Below, piece by piece: positions 12,041 to 23,815 of a stretch of 64,000 nucleotides of DNA; within the stretch, counting starts at the first letter, position 1, and each line of letters starts with the position of its first letter. The notes under the pieces are model-generated. The model did not search any database. It was given only the letters and a program-made list of their open reading frames with translations, and was not told the origin of the DNA. Made by a program: the position numbers and the translations under genes. The DNA is from Dermanyssus gallinae (taxonomy: Eukaryota; Arthropoda; Arachnida; Mesostigmata; Dermanyssidae): positions 682,001 to 746,000 of the forward strand of contig QVRM01001782.1 in the NCBI GenBank assembly GCA_003439945.1, in the 5' to 3' direction.

Positions 12041-12511
12041 AAAAACTCCTTATTCATGTCGTAAAGGGTGATGAGAAAAAAAAAACTGGTCGCAGAAGGG
12101 ATGTGCTCAGTCCTGTTGTGAATATCTCTGGCAAACGCGCCAGGCGTACATATTGTTTATGCGCTCCGTTCTTGCAACGCATCTGGGCACATACATTATT
12201 GGCTTCGGCGATTGTTTGGCCGCACTTCAAAAAATGATCGATAAGGCTCGCACCTATAAGTTGAGCTAGAACACGTTTGTCATTGTTCCTGAGTGTGTCC
12301 ATTAAGGGCGGTAAAACAATGTCATTCGGCTTAAGGTCACATCTCTACGGAGTCTCTTTAGGAATCTCCTTTGCACACCTTCAATCATACCTATGTGTTT
12401 ACACAAATGTGGGTGCCATACGGGTGAACAGTATAAAAGTTTGGACAGCACAATCGATTTGTACAGACGAATATACAGTGAAGGCTCCTTAACAATAAAA
12501 CAACAAAACAA
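12041..12511 (-). pseudogene. CR1/Jockey-type non-LTR 3' end (RT thumb and C-terminus)
   Basis: On the minus strand the first frame (12511-12302) carries a classic thumb segment, LYKSIVLSKLLYCSPVWHPH followed by MIEGVQRRFLKRLR. After a frameshift near 12310 the reading continues as NDIVLPPLMDTLRNNDKR and then VLAQLIGASLIDHF, ending at a stop at 12054. This order is typical of the C-terminal third of CR1 and Jockey ORF2. A (GAATA)n tail lies just beyond. No fingers, palm or endonuclease are present, so the copy is 5'-truncated. A short (TA)n tract (12512-12536) marks its upstream edge. Confidence 0.8.
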
Positions 12512-12536
12512 ATATATATATATATATATATATATA

Positions 12537-13400
12537 CATATTTATTTATACGCAATCATATTTATTCACCCATGCGTAAAGCGCCCCTTCCAAATGTGAA
12601 TGAAATGTCTCGAGCAACGTAACAGTTATGGTCAAACCAGAAGCGATGTCTCCTTTTCTGGGAAAGCAAGTAGACGATTGACAAACTTCCACGAGGCGAT
12701 CAGCATACTGCTCGATGTCAATGGTATCACGGATATGCCGGACCTCATGCGAACGTTCAAGTAGAGCCGCAACGCATTTGTCTGGGGGCTCTTCACGTGT
12801 CGTCAGGCACCTTGAATTATAGAGCAGCGCCCTCGCAGTTCCATTGTGTTATTTTTAGCGACGACCACGGCTCCCGCTCCTACCCTTGCTCCGGTGACGG
12901 CTGGTGGATTTCTTCCGGTTGCTGGAGATGCAGCTGTTAGGGTTCAGGAAGTCTAGGGTTGTCAAAAATACCGGAAGCTGACACCAATCGTTCGAGCCTG
13001 GCAATCAATCCCGGAGCGACGTGGGTAGATCAGTCTCGGTGTTTCTTGGTGATGCGCGACTGGCCAACCTGATCTTGCTGTTGGACCTGTCATCTTTGAC
13101 CGAGAAGCGCGGGCCCTGACTCTCGAGGCACTGAGACGTTAGGGCGCGGGTGGCCACTTTCCCCTTGTACGAATAATGCCCGGTCTTGACCACTTGCTGC
13201 TGCGTGATAGTGAAAGAGTACAGAGAAAAGAGCGCGGTCTTGCACAGGTTTAGTCGGGAGCATGTCGTTTGCCGCTTTACAGTTCTGATGTGAGCAGGAC
13301 ATGGAGTTCAGAGCCCGGGCTAGAGAGTTTGACTGCACTTTGAACAGGTCAGCAGTGGAACAGTCCCCCCCCCTTCTCCCTTAGCGGTTTCCTGGCATCT
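12537..13400 (-). other. Unassigned minus-strand open frames, possibly retroelement ORF1
   Basis: About 12544-12845 on the minus strand stays open for roughly 95 codons without an ATG at its start. It reads like ordinary protein (for example RALLYNSRCLTTREEPPDKC, then IRDTIDIEQYADRLVEVCQS). Just upstream in another frame is a short Arg/Ser/Lys-rich segment (about 12855-12930) that ends at a stop, like the basic tail of an ORF1 protein. I cannot assign a family. It could be part of the same retroelement as 12041-12511, with a large deletion between, or an unrelated relic. Confidence 0.3.
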
Positions 13401-13897
13401 TGCACATACCAGACTCAGGCGCGATTCGTTTAGACGCTGGTTGAAGGCAGACGGGGAGAGCAGTCTCTTTTAGCTGCCGGCAAAGAGAAGTGTTGCATTC
13501 GCCACGCTCTGTTGTTATTGTGGTTCTGCAGCTGATATTTCTACAAGTGTGCCCGCTAGGCTGTTCCGAGCTATAGGGAACATGTCCATTCGTGCTATCC
13601 GGGTCTTACAATGACGGAACCACAGCTGCCGCAGCAATCCGTATTTTCAATCCGAGCACTAGAAGACTAGCTTGCGTTGGACTACACAACTGTCTATTGT
13701 CTGGGAGGCTGCACAGAGTTACGAGGAGTCGATTGATGTGACAATATCCGAAACCCGGTTCATCGTACTCTTATAACATGCCAACCACACAGAGCCACGA
13801 CAAAAACACGCCTGCACCCCATGACAGCTAACAACAACAGACACATTTGCACTACAATGCACAATATGCATATTTTTTTAATGCTCTGTGAACTACA
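13401..13897. other. Non-coding stretch, no gene seen
   Basis: No recognisable frame. It ends at the SINE-like repeat beginning near 13898. Confidence 0.4.
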
Positions 13898-14043
13898 TAT
13901 TAGACGCTCGTAATGGGCTAAGTTGCCTGTGGTACGATATCGTCTAAATGCATCTATCGTCATCGCGTTCTCGTACTCGTTTGCTAATCGTAGTTGCCAT
14001 GGTAACGCCCCGTTTTAAACGGTGCGTTAGCCGCCTAAGCCAC
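13898..14043 (-). repeat. SINE-like repeat, internally deleted copy
   Basis: On the minus strand this starts with GTGGCTTAGGCGGCTAACGC, a good pol III A-box match. It matches the plus-strand copy at 52436-52686 over both ends: the head (about 14043-13975) and a tail containing GATGACGATAGATGCATTTA. About 115 bp, including the B-box region, are missing here. The tail can be read as FRRYRTTGNLAHYERL, which resembles the endonuclease-RT linker of Jockey/CR1-like elements, so the tail may derive from such an element. Confidence 0.65.
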
Positions 14044-14719
14044 GGCCACTACAAATCTCGCTGACTAAGTGTGCAACCGTAGCATGATATCTATCACATA
14101 CGCTTCAACACCATGTACACTTATAGTTTATGAAAGCCCTCTTCGCTGGGCAGCACAAGATGAAACCCGTGGGCCGCAAATAGGCTTGTTAAATATCTAT
14201 ATTTTGCTCCGCTTGCCCGCCATGTAGTGTCCCTTTATCAATCGCGCTTATTCTATTTTTTCCGGTTCTGCAAATATGCGTCAAAAGTATTCGTCTTTTC
14301 CATATTCCAGTTTTCTTGTAATTCCTCTGTTAGGAGCGGACCATCTCCTAGCGCATAAATAATTCCGTTTTTTAGTTGGAAGGAACACAGGCCGTATTAT
14401 CTAGCATATGCGCTAGTCGTGTGGGAGCTACGCCGGCTGGCGAGCTTAACAATTCAGAATAGGTTGCTGTTTAATATAACGTTGATTACATGGAAACGTC
14501 ATTTGTTTGTATCCGCTATAAAATAATTTGTTTTTATTTTCGATAAGACTAGACACCAGGAACGAGCCGAAGTTGCTCGATTGGCGTAAGGCATTCACCG
14601 TTTCTGCAGACGAGAGATAAAAAAAAGGCAATGCGCGATTGCACTATGCTCGCGGTGGGCAAGAACTGCCGACGGCCGCGGAGAAATTGCACAAAGCTAT
14701 GTCGCCTATAGCGCAACGA
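14044..14719. other. Non-coding stretch, no gene seen
   Basis: No confident feature. The last part may contain the decayed 3' end of the RLE-type fragment described next. Confidence 0.4.
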
Positions 14720-15236
14720 CATCAAGCCAGTCGAGGGCATTCCCCCGCAGGCTGTACAACTAACATTCCAACATCACTACTGCTGCTTGGTACAGAACAA
14801 CCAAGCGTACTAAAATTGAGGCACGAAATGTCGCCAGCCAGCAAAGAAAGAATGTCGGTGGCTTCTCCAACTGCAGGCACACTAGGTTGACCATCGCCCT
14901 TTTGGAGGCAGTGTATGGAACCGCACAAGGAGTCCAATCTCTCGGATAAGGCCACCAAAGTGAGATCATAAACCTTTTCACCTGTGTCGTCTAGTAACCA
15001 TAAAGCGTTTTCCCTGCCTGGAGCATAGAGCAGACTATAGCAGGACCAGCCAGTGCGACAGCGTCAGACATCCCCAGTCCACCTATGGATATGGGAAAAA
15101 GGGCCTGCAAGTCTGCTCCGGGTGAGAGACGTATGTTGAAGAGCACCTCCAGTGTTTCCAAGGTCCAATTATTAAAAGCTCGAAAGCCCTCCTTCACGTC
15201 CAAATAATTGTCCTCCCCCTTATGCAAGTGAGTCAT
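14720..15236 (-). pseudogene. RLE-type non-LTR fragment (post-RT region)
   Basis: Between 15236 and 14991 the minus strand reads FNNWTLETLEVLFNIRLSPG, then LQALFPISIGGLGMSDAVAL and AGPAIVCSMLQAGKTL. This matches the region after the RT thumb in the RLE-type elements in this window, where element E has LPTSMGGLGLPSARSLSGPA and element A LLPVLWGGLG. The reading becomes uncertain after a stop near 14990, though open frames continue to about 14720. No RT core and no endonuclease are visible. It is a short internal relic. Confidence 0.65.
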
Positions 15237-16116
15237 TCAGGCCTATAAAAAACACAATCTCAATAGGTATATTACGCAATGAGTCGGAAGACGGCTGGCA
15301 ACTAACTCAAATTTCCCTCTCCGCGCGTCAATACTCCAGATTACCCTTCGGCCCTTTTTCCATTACCCTGGAAACAGCCTGTACGTACTTAGCTATTTCC
15401 TTGGTACTTAGAGGAATACCTCGTGTTATTCTGAGCTTACGTCCCGATTGTCATGTTTCAATGGTCTTATGCGTTGCGGCTCCCGTGAATCGCTCACCCT
15501 GGTACCGTCATGTTAAGCTTTTGGCGTCGACCTTTGTACTAGGCTTGGTTTCCATTACCGAGGCGGGTTCTCCACTTTGACTGTGCCCTGCCATGACCTC
15601 ATAGACTATGTGCTTGTAATTACGAGGACTTGCCTGTTCCTCCACGACGTCCCATCACCTATTTCCCTTTACTTGGTTGTACGTATATACGAAAGCTTAC
15701 TGCTTACCTACTGAAAGAAAAACTTTGCAAATATGTGTAGGATTCCAGTTGACGTAGGCTCCAATGTAAGATAATACATTAATAACCCAATACAAGGTTT
15801 GAACTATTGACGGATTTACACGTTTTCTTTGCGTCTTCGAGTCTGCATGTTCTCATACCCATAAAGGCATAGCTGAGCGGGAGCGGTCTTTGCGCGTATT
15901 ATGTAATCTGAAAACTCCATTTAAAGGATGCATTTAAATAATCTTTTTGTATTTATAAAGTTAATTTCTATTAAACATTATATATATATATATATTTTTT
16001 TTTAATATTTTTTTTTCTGTAATGGCATATCAATTTTTGAATTTGACAGTAGTTACTTTAAAATAACTAAGCTTATACTATTCTAAAAATACAATTCATA
16101 TTATCTCATCATCATC
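15237..16116. other. AT-rich spacer, no gene seen
   Basis: No protein-like frame. It contains a short (TA)n (about 15978-15996) and T-rich patches, and ends at TCATC repeats just before the F-type leader. Confidence 0.45.
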
Positions 16117-16480
16117 GTCAAACAGTGCGGACGTGTGCATGTCGAGCTCCGAGAAAACACGTCTATTCGTGTGTGTGCAGGATGGCGAACCTAGGAAGTG
16201 ACATGCCGGAGTGATGCCTGTAACTCAGTGATCGGTTTGATGTACTGTGTGTGGCTATGCGACAGAGGCTCGAGCAGCCATGAGGCTGTTAAGATCCACA
16301 CGAAATGGTAAAGCAAAACGAAACCATTCGCGTAACGGTCCGTAGGCTCCCAGCTAAATTTGGATGTTGGAACAGCTAATCTACAAAGTGGCGCCAACAG
16401 TGATTTCAACAACTCATCGCGCGACAGCCACAGCAACTACTTTGTCATCACTAGAGAAGCAGCAGCAATACCACATAATA
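16117..16480 (+). repeat. 5' leader of an F-type RLE retrotransposon, detached
   Basis: This matches the minus strand of about 49765-49360, which is the region upstream of the coding part of element F. Shared landmarks, in the same order, are GTGTGTGCAGGATGG, GTGATGCCTG.AACTC.GTGA, TTTGATGTACTG, GAGCAGCCA, AAAGCAAAACGAAACCA and ACAAAGTGGCGCCAACAGT. The match fades near 16480, before the coding part would start. Non-LTR insertions usually lose their 5' end, so a leader without a body is unusual; it may be the stump of an element deleted or replaced downstream. Confidence 0.75.
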
Positions 16481-16551
16481 ATGTTAATTAATAAGATAGG
16501 GTTAACGTATAATGTTATTGTTCGTAATATTGTAATTATAAAGTCATGGAA

Positions 16552-16575
16552 TAATAATAATAATAATAATAATAG
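16552..16575 (+). repeat. (AAT)n microsatellite at the 5' edge of element A
   Basis: About eight AAT units immediately upstream of the first sequence assignable to the RLE-type element A. It fits the (TAA)n association of the other RLE-type elements here. Confidence 0.85.
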
Positions 16576-19130
16576 CGACTGCGCAACAAAAGGATGTTAA
16601 CGCAATTGTATCAGGCCTGAGTTCTCCGTGGTGTTAAGATCACTGGAGTAGGTGTTGCGACCTCCAATGAGGCTGCTCTCCGTAGTGGGCAAGTTAAAAG
16701 GTCTCGCCTTATAATGACAGATCATGGAGACAACGGGCCTTACCACGGGCTCGCCAGCCCGCGGTCCGGGCAGTCGGACCCTAATAGGGTCCCCTGTCCA
16801 ACTTGCGCACTTACGTTTACACGAAGAGGCCTGCGTCGACACATTACGGTGAAGCACGGAGGGGGTGCCCACAACATATTCGACGAGTCAGAGCGCTCGA
16901 ACTCTTGGTTTACCGCGGATCAATTAATCACTGTCATTCAAGTTGTCACTAGCCGCTGGCGGTTGGTCCGCATCTTGCCGAAATCAGTACGTAGGCAAGT
17001 TGCCGAAGTATTCACTAAGGTGTTTTTGCTCAGTCGCAGATAACAACGACAGTACTGCCTGGCTTGCTCTGTTCTCTTTCGCGCCCGTCGTCCTCCGCCT
17101 TCCCGATGGTGGGAAAGATGACCGCTCGTTGGCGGTTATCGTCCGGAAGAACCTCCGCGATTTTACTGATGGAAAACGGTTTGACCTTAGCGGTAGCCCC
17201 GTCACAAACCAACCTCCACGGCAGCGGACGGTCGACACCGTCCGGCTAGCCATTACCAAGCTCTCGGAAGGCGACGTTTCTTCGGCGGCTAGGGTCTTGA
17301 TCTCAGAAGACACGCTAGCACAAAAGCCCAGCGAGACAGCCGTGCTGCTGGATAAGCACCCTCCCGCGCCCTCATTCCTAACATGGCCTAGCCCTCCTCA
17401 CGTGCTCCTGCCATCAACTACATCAGGCGAGAACGTCCGGTCTGCCATACAAACGTTTTCCCGTAGTTCAGCAGCTGGCCTGGATTTCATCAGACCCCGG
17501 CTCTTACAAGTTGTTGTCCCCCGCTCTGGGGGCTGCCGCAGACCGGCTCGCGGCTGCCCTGGCCACGGTCGTTCATCTTCTTCGATGGAGATCGCCTTTC
17601 CCCGACTGGCGACCCCTTATCTTCGGCGCCCGACTTTTAGCCCTTAAGAAGAAAGATGGTGGTGTGAGGCCCATCGCATGCTCATCCGTAATCCGAAGGC
17701 TGGCGGCAAAGATCTGCATTTTTGAAAATAAGGCGGAAGTATCATGTGCTCTTGGTTGTCATCAGCTCGGGTTTGCGACACCGGGAGGATGTGAAGCCGC
17801 GGTGCATTCAACTCGGCCCTTCTTGGAGTCTCGTTCCGGAGCCACTCTTGTGGTCAAGCTCGACTTTAAAAACGCCTTTAACACCATTCGGAGGGACCAC
17901 CTGTTAAATGCGGTCAAGGCTTGGGCATCGAGTATGTTCCACCAGGTGGAACTAGCCTATAAAGAGCCATCTTGCCTTCTTCTGCCGCATGATACCATAA
18001 TGTCGCAAACTGGGGTGCAGCAGGGCGACCCGTTGGGCCCCCCCCTGTTTTGCCTGGGTATCAAGGAGTTAGTCGACTCTCTCGAATGCCCTCTAAACAC
18101 ATGGTACTTAGACGATGGTGTACTGGGCGGGGCACCTGATGCAGTTCTGAGAGACATCCACAGAGTCATCGAGTTTGCGGAGCGGAGTCGCCTGGCCCTA
18201 AATCCTGCAAAGTGCGAGGTTCATGTCGTAGGAGATGCTACCGACTCTGAAATGCTAGAGGTTCTCCCAGGATGCAGGACTGTTGGCACGGATCTGGAGT
18301 TATTAGGCATCCCACTATTCCCAGAGGGAGTTCCGGCAGCTCTCGAAAGATGGACAGAAAAACTAGAGCATGCGATGTCACGCATTCCTTTGGTAGGATC
18401 TCACCGGGGCCTTTTTCTTCTGAGATCTTCATTTTCGGCCCTACGTCTCAATCACCTGTTTCGAGACTGCTCGCTTGCTCCGGGACTCCTTGAGCGACTA
18501 AACGACAGCGTGCTTACTACAGTTGAGGCTCTTTTGAATCTCAGTCTATCGGCAGAAGCACGTCAACAAGCTCTACTCCCCGTTCTTTGGGGAGGTCTAG
18601 GGTCTCTAGTGGCCTACCGTGCGTCCTGGAACCACCCGTCAGACTGGATAGGGAAGGCGGAAAGAGACCCGACGGTCTGACCTTAACCCCGTTCGAGAGC
18701 GGTTGCATGCTGGTTTGGGACGCGAAAGTTACTGACTCATTAACCCCCCATTCAATGGTTAGTGCTGGCGCGGCCCGGGCCGGATATGCTTCAGCTCTCG
18801 CCGAGGCAGGCAAGGTGAGAAAATACCAGAACATCGGGTACTCGTACGGGTTCTACCCACTTGCCTTCGAGACACTTGGCGGGCCGGGCCCGTCCACTTG
18901 CGGTTTGCTACAGAAGGTCGGGAAGCGACTAGGTCTAGCCAGCGGTGATAGGCGAGCGGGCGAATTTCTCAGACAGCGTCTGTCGCTGGATGTGCAACGG
19001 GGCAACGCGGCTTTGGTCCGGGAACCCTCCAGAGATGGTTAGTTCCTACATTAAACCCTTCGTAAACGTGCACACGTCCGCAGGGACCCAATTGTCATGT
19101 TCCCACCGTCGGTGATTAATTACAATGAAT
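16576..19130 (+). mobile_element. RLE-type non-LTR retrotransposon (element A)
   Basis: A 5'-nearly-complete but internally deleted element: short leader (16576-16713), one ORF with C2H2 finger, RT and restriction-like endonuclease (16714-19042), and a short 3' UTR ending near 19130, before AT-rich DNA. The body is much richer in G+C than the AT-rich sequence on either side. It belongs to the R2 superclade (RLE rather than APE endonuclease). The RT box is YLDDG rather than the box usual in R2, so I do not call it R2 itself. Confidence 0.85.
16714..19042 (+). pseudogene. Zinc finger-RT-RLE polyprotein of element A, frameshifted
   Basis: The single ORF would carry out target cleavage and target-primed reverse transcription. 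Visible in order: a C2H2 finger (16795-16857, CPTCALTFTRRGLRRH, C-x2-C-x12-H-x4-H); an N-terminal linker; RT fingers (ALKKKDGGVRPIA, about 17640-17680); palm VKLDFKNAFNTIRRD (about 17850-17895); GVQQGDPLGPPLF (about 18013-18052); catalytic YLDD (18105-18116, intact); and the C-terminal RLE with GKRPDGLTL and VWDAKVTD (about 18655-18735). Frameshifts lie near 17040 and 17515. About 180 codons between the GGLG motif (near 18594) and the endonuclease, including the Cys/His knuckle, are deleted with a frame change. The copy is inactive. Confidence 0.88.
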
Positions 19131-19335
19131 AAATTCATATTCTTATATTATATTTTATACTTTATATTTAATTAAATATTATAGTATGGTGCAAAGACTT
19201 ATTAAAATGACTATATTAAAGTTTAAAAAAATATTTATTAAATATATTTAATTTCTATTAAAACATTAAACGACAAATTTAAATTATCCTTTTGTATTTA
19301 TAAAGTTACTCTCTGCCAAAATAGAATGTTTAACA

Positions 19336-19415
<80 letters not shown>

Positions 19416-21300
19416 GTTCTGTCGACGTTGTTTGGTTAAAGCTCTCCAAAGGAGAGCCTTCGTAAACCACACACGCCTTTTTACACAGTTTTAACTCACC
19501 CAGGGTTACGTCTGCACTTCCTGCTCGAAGAGGACGGTGCTTCCTATTCGCGTTAGTTTCGCGTTTTATGGAAACTTTCGGGAATGTATGATGCACATTG
19601 CACCACTAGCAGCCTGCGTGACTAGTGTGAAGCTCGCAAATCCACTAAATCCGAATTCTAATCCATGCCACTCAGGCTCGGTATCTTTGGCATTGCTTCG
19701 TGTGAGAGGCGTCATTGCCTTCACTCAGCTCTATCCCTATCTATTCTGCCACATGTTTACTTGTGGTTGGATAGGAGGATTCTGCCATTTTGTCCAACCG
19801 TCCTGTAAAAGTGCGTCAAGACCGTGAGGATCCGGCTGCTCCCCGCCGGCGCGCGTGGCATAGCTTCTGCTCCTCTCTTATGGTAACCCCAACTTGATCA
19901 GGAGAAAAATGCTGTAAAAATGGTTTTATTATTTTTGGCCGTGGTAATTATGGAAGCCAATATTCGTAAGGCCAGTTCGCACGCAGTAGGTATATTTGAG
20001 CTATATTTCTCCTAAGGCGGTTAGGCTTGCACCGTAGGGAATCGGCAAACAAAAAAACGGTAAAGTATCATTGAGTATTGTGGAGACATAAGTATTTTTT
20101 CGTTTCGTAAACGTTCAGAAGAGGCCATCGTCTGGTCAAGCATGTCAAGCATGCCGATCTTATCAAGGTTTAAAGCAATAGTTTTTCAAGGTGCTATAAA
20201 CGCTTCTGGCAACCGGGTGGGGACACGGGTGTACCAAAATCTATTTCAACTATTTTTAGCAGCTCCACTGAGTATGACTCTAGTAAGTTTTAAATTCTCT
20301 GGACACGTGTCACAACCTGTACTGATATATTGGGACGTGGTCTAAGGTGATGAAAGGTATGTAATTATCCAATCCCGAACGATTACCGATAGGTAGACTT
20401 AGAAAAGGAATCGGGGTGTGGAGGCGAGTGATGTGCGATTTGGGTCTTTTAGAAGCTCTTATACAGTGCTTACGCTGCGTACAAACATATGAGGTCTAAG
20501 AGAGAGGGTATTAGGTTATTATTAACCTCAGTGATGTTGTGTGAATGTTGGCTAGTCATTTAAAACTTTCGTTTATTTAGACGAAAGCGTAATCACCAGC
20601 TCCCGGAAGTGCTGGTAGCTCCGGACCGCTTGCAGCGACCGTCATAAAGGAGATCCCAATCTCAGACTCGAGCTAGGAGAAGCAAAATATTTTTTCTTTT
20701 GAAAAGCTCAGTGCTAACGTATTGTGGTTTTTTACCAGCAATAGGAGATCATCTGAGGCAGGCAGACGCGCAAAGACCTCTACGTCGGCTTTCTTGTTTA
20801 CTTTCCGAACTCCGCAGTTGTTATCATTGGATGTGTGGGGCGTATTATTACTATTTCTTTCCAGAGACAATTGTAAGATGTAAATGTGGGCAAGCATTTT
20901 CTGTTTATTGGTTAAGCCCATGGCTGTTCTTTTTTCTGCCTGAGGATTTGCAGGCTCTTCTCCGAAATCTGTTTTGTTGATTCAGCAGGGACTTGCAAGG
21001 CGTAAATATGAGTTAGCATTTCCTTGTTCGTTGGTTCAGCTCCTGACACCTAAGATTGAAGCTGAATCTCTTGTACAGACCGAAGTACATCATCTGTCAT
21101 AGAAATCGTGCCTTGCGTCGATCAGTGTATCCTGGACGACAGGAAAAAAACAGTCGTTTCTTGACAGCTCGGCATAATTTTTTGCTTCTCGTTCACAGCG
21201 TCATCGCGAGAATGATTTTTGGCAAACTCCCGGTGGGGAGAAGCCGAGGGAAGCAATGTATGTAAAAGGAGTATGATCTGTACGTTTACCGACTGACAAT
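19131..21300. other. Spacer with a long (TA)n, no gene seen
   Basis: AT-rich DNA with a (TA)n tract of about 75 bp (19337-19411). No frame in 19420-21300 resembles a known protein. Confidence 0.45.
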
Positions 21301-21429
21301 CATATTATTATTATTATTATTTGTTAAACAATGTTACAATTGTGAGGTCTGAGCATATTATTGCAAATTCTTTAAATAATTATTTATAAATAACTTTTTC
21401 TATTATTAGTATTAGTATTAGTAGTAGAT
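21301..21429 (+). repeat. (ATT)n and (ATTAGT)n simple repeats at the 5' flank of element K
   Basis: An ATT run (about 21303-21321) and a TATTAG/TAGTAG run (about 21403-21428). A nearly identical TATTAG run occurs directly after the 3' end of element K (about 23813-23837), so this repeat is the likely insertion target or target duplication. Confidence 0.7.
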
Positions 21430-23815
21430 AGTGAGTGGGTTCGGCCGGCGTGGCGTGCTATCAAAATGAACCTCGGCAGACTTCGCGCCCGTTTAAGGAT
21501 TGAAGGACAAATACTCCTCAATACTCAGAGACAACTCCGTCCTGAAGATGTAGTACTGGCATTACAAAGGGCATGCGAGGCAGCCTCGCCGCGTCGGCGG
21601 GGCGTGTCCCGCAGACATCCCCCATCCAAATACTGGAGGAACAAAGAAATAGCGGGCCTGAAGCGTGCATGCAATGCGGCACGGGGGATGTACACCCGCG
21701 CTAGAAGGAAACTAACAGGTGTGGAGGAAGCATGGGAGGGGCTACAGGCCGCAAGAAAAGACCTCAAAACGGCCATCAAAAGCAATATAGAAAGAAAATG
21801 GAAAGAGCATTATGACGAAGTGGAAAACAACATATGAGGGAAAACTTATAAGATTGTTATGGACAAATTAAGGAGACTACGGCGAATGCTTCCAGAAGAG
21901 CTGGCAGAGAGAGCGGTAAGGCGACTCTTCCCAAGCCACGCCGAACCCACCCGCCCAGAAATAGACACGGAGCAGGATGGCATACCCTTGATCACTCAAG
22001 ACGAAATAGCTGCCGCAATAAAACGGTCACCTAAAGGCAAAGCACCCGGTCCGAATGGAATTCCGGCAGAAGCGGTGAAGATTCTTCTCCAAAAGCAATC
22101 GCAAGTCTTCAAAAAGATGGCGGACCAAATCTTGAGAGAGGGAATCTACCCAACGTCTTGGAAGAAGGACACCTTGGCTTTTATAAGAAAGCCAGGGAAG
22201 CCGCCCACAGAGCCCAGTGCGTACCGCCCAATATGCCTCCTTGTGCAAAACACTCGAAACGGTCATAAACATGAGGCTAACGGAGGAACTGGAGGAAAGA
22301 GAAGCACCCTCAGACAGACAATTTGGCTTCCGCAAAAGGCTATCGACGGAGATGGCTATCGACCTTGCTCTAAAGGAAGCGGAAAAACAAAGGGGAAAGT
22401 ATAGTAATAAATAGGCGTTATGGCTAAACAGAAGATCTCTCCGTATCTTCAGAAGATCATCGCATCCTACCTCAGCAATAGGTCGGTCATACACGGGAAT
22501 TCTGAGTTCGCCATGAGTGCCGGCGTCCCGTAGGGATCCATACTAGGACCTCTGCTATGGAACATGGCATACAACGTACTGAGACTTTGCAGACTGGAAG
22601 CGGTACAAACAATAACTTACGCGGACGACCTTGCCATCTTGGTCACGGCGCGGGAAGCGGAGACGCTGCAAGCAAGAGCACAAGCGACCATTGAGATTGT
22701 GAACAACTGGATGGTAGGACACGGCCTCGAGGTTGCGCCCGAAAAGAGCGAGGCAGTACGTCTCACGGGCCGCAAGAGACACGGAAACATTAGTCTAGCT
22801 CTGAACGGCCTGAGCATAAGGATCAACAGGTCAGCTCGATATCTGGGTGTAATGATCGACACGGCTCTCTCAGGCAACGAGCACATCGACAGGGTGACCG
22901 CGAAGGCGAAAAAGCTAGCAAATAACCTAGCTAAGATTATGCCGAGGACACGCGGCGCAACTGAAGGCAAGAGAAGACTTCTTGCCTCAGTGGCAGAGTC
23001 TACCGTCCTATACGCCGCATCAACGTGGGGGCCGAACGCTATGAAACTAAAGAGGAACAAGAAAAAGCTCTTGAAAGCGGAACGTAAACTGGCAATACAA
23101 ATTTCCAGTGCATATAGAGCAGTAGAAACGATGGCCATCCTCGCGATAGCAAGGCTAATACCATGGCCTAGAATGATCGAAGAACGAACACGGCGGAAAT
23201 CAAACAGATCCCTACGAAAAACCGAGGCCCGGAGACAGACAATTAAGGAGTGAAACGAGGAATGGACCAGCACACATACCAGGAGCCTGGACCCGTAAGG
23301 TCATCCCCAACCTCGAGAAATGGTTTAATAGAGAGCATGGAGAGGTCACCTATTGCCTGACGCAGGTATTGACGGGGCACGGATGCTTCCAAAAATACCT
23401 GCACAAGATAGGCAAAGCTCCGGACGCCAAATGCATTACGTGCGACACAAGCGAGGGTGATGACGTGACTCATACAATCCTCCGGTGCCCAGCATTCGAA
23501 GACATACGACAGAACTCACCAGCAATGACTTCTTCAGACATGACGGTGACAGACCTAGTCTCCGCTATGCTGGAGGACGAATCCAATTGGGAGCAGGGCA
23601 TGCTACTGGTGGAAGGTGTAATGAGAAGAAAGAACAAACTGGAACGACAGCGAGCTGAGAGGATGAGGCGACTAAGAGATGGAACGGCGGCCGATAACCA
23701 ACACTAGAAGGGAGCAGCTATAAACGGAGTGCGTAGAAGAACCTCCATTTTCAACGAAGTTAAACGAAAGTAGTTCCGCTGAAAATGGTTGTAACATATA
23801 CTTAATAAAAAAAAG
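21430..23815 (+). mobile_element. R1-type non-LTR retrotransposon, 5'-truncated (element K)
   Basis: It contains the region just before RT, the RT, the C-terminal knuckle and a 3' UTR. ORF1 and the endonuclease are absent. The 3' UTR (about 23708-23815) closely matches that of element B (about 27760-27887), including AACCTCCATTTT, AACGAAAGT and a final A-rich stretch ending GTATTA, so the two are one family. Similar ATTAGT repeats lie on both sides. Confidence 0.85.
21466..23707 (+). pseudogene. R1-type ORF2 (RT and C-terminal knuckle) of element K
   Basis: RT plus C-terminal domain, which would copy the element RNA at the target. Visible in order: a pre-RT basic linker (21466-21835); RT start with SPKGKAPGPNGIPAEAVKIL (about 22029-22088) and RKPGKPPTEPSAYRPICLL (about 22190-22240); QFGFRKRLSTEMA; GVP.GS with Gln replaced by a stop at 22531-22533; catalytic YADD intact (22618-22629); a thumb region; and a knuckle C-x2-C-x9-H-x4-C (23432-23488). 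Damage: an in-frame stop at 21835-21837, frameshifts near 22240 and 23260-23370, and deletion of the palm motif A segment with the first catalytic Asp near 22405, seen by comparison with element B. It is dead. Confidence 0.88.
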
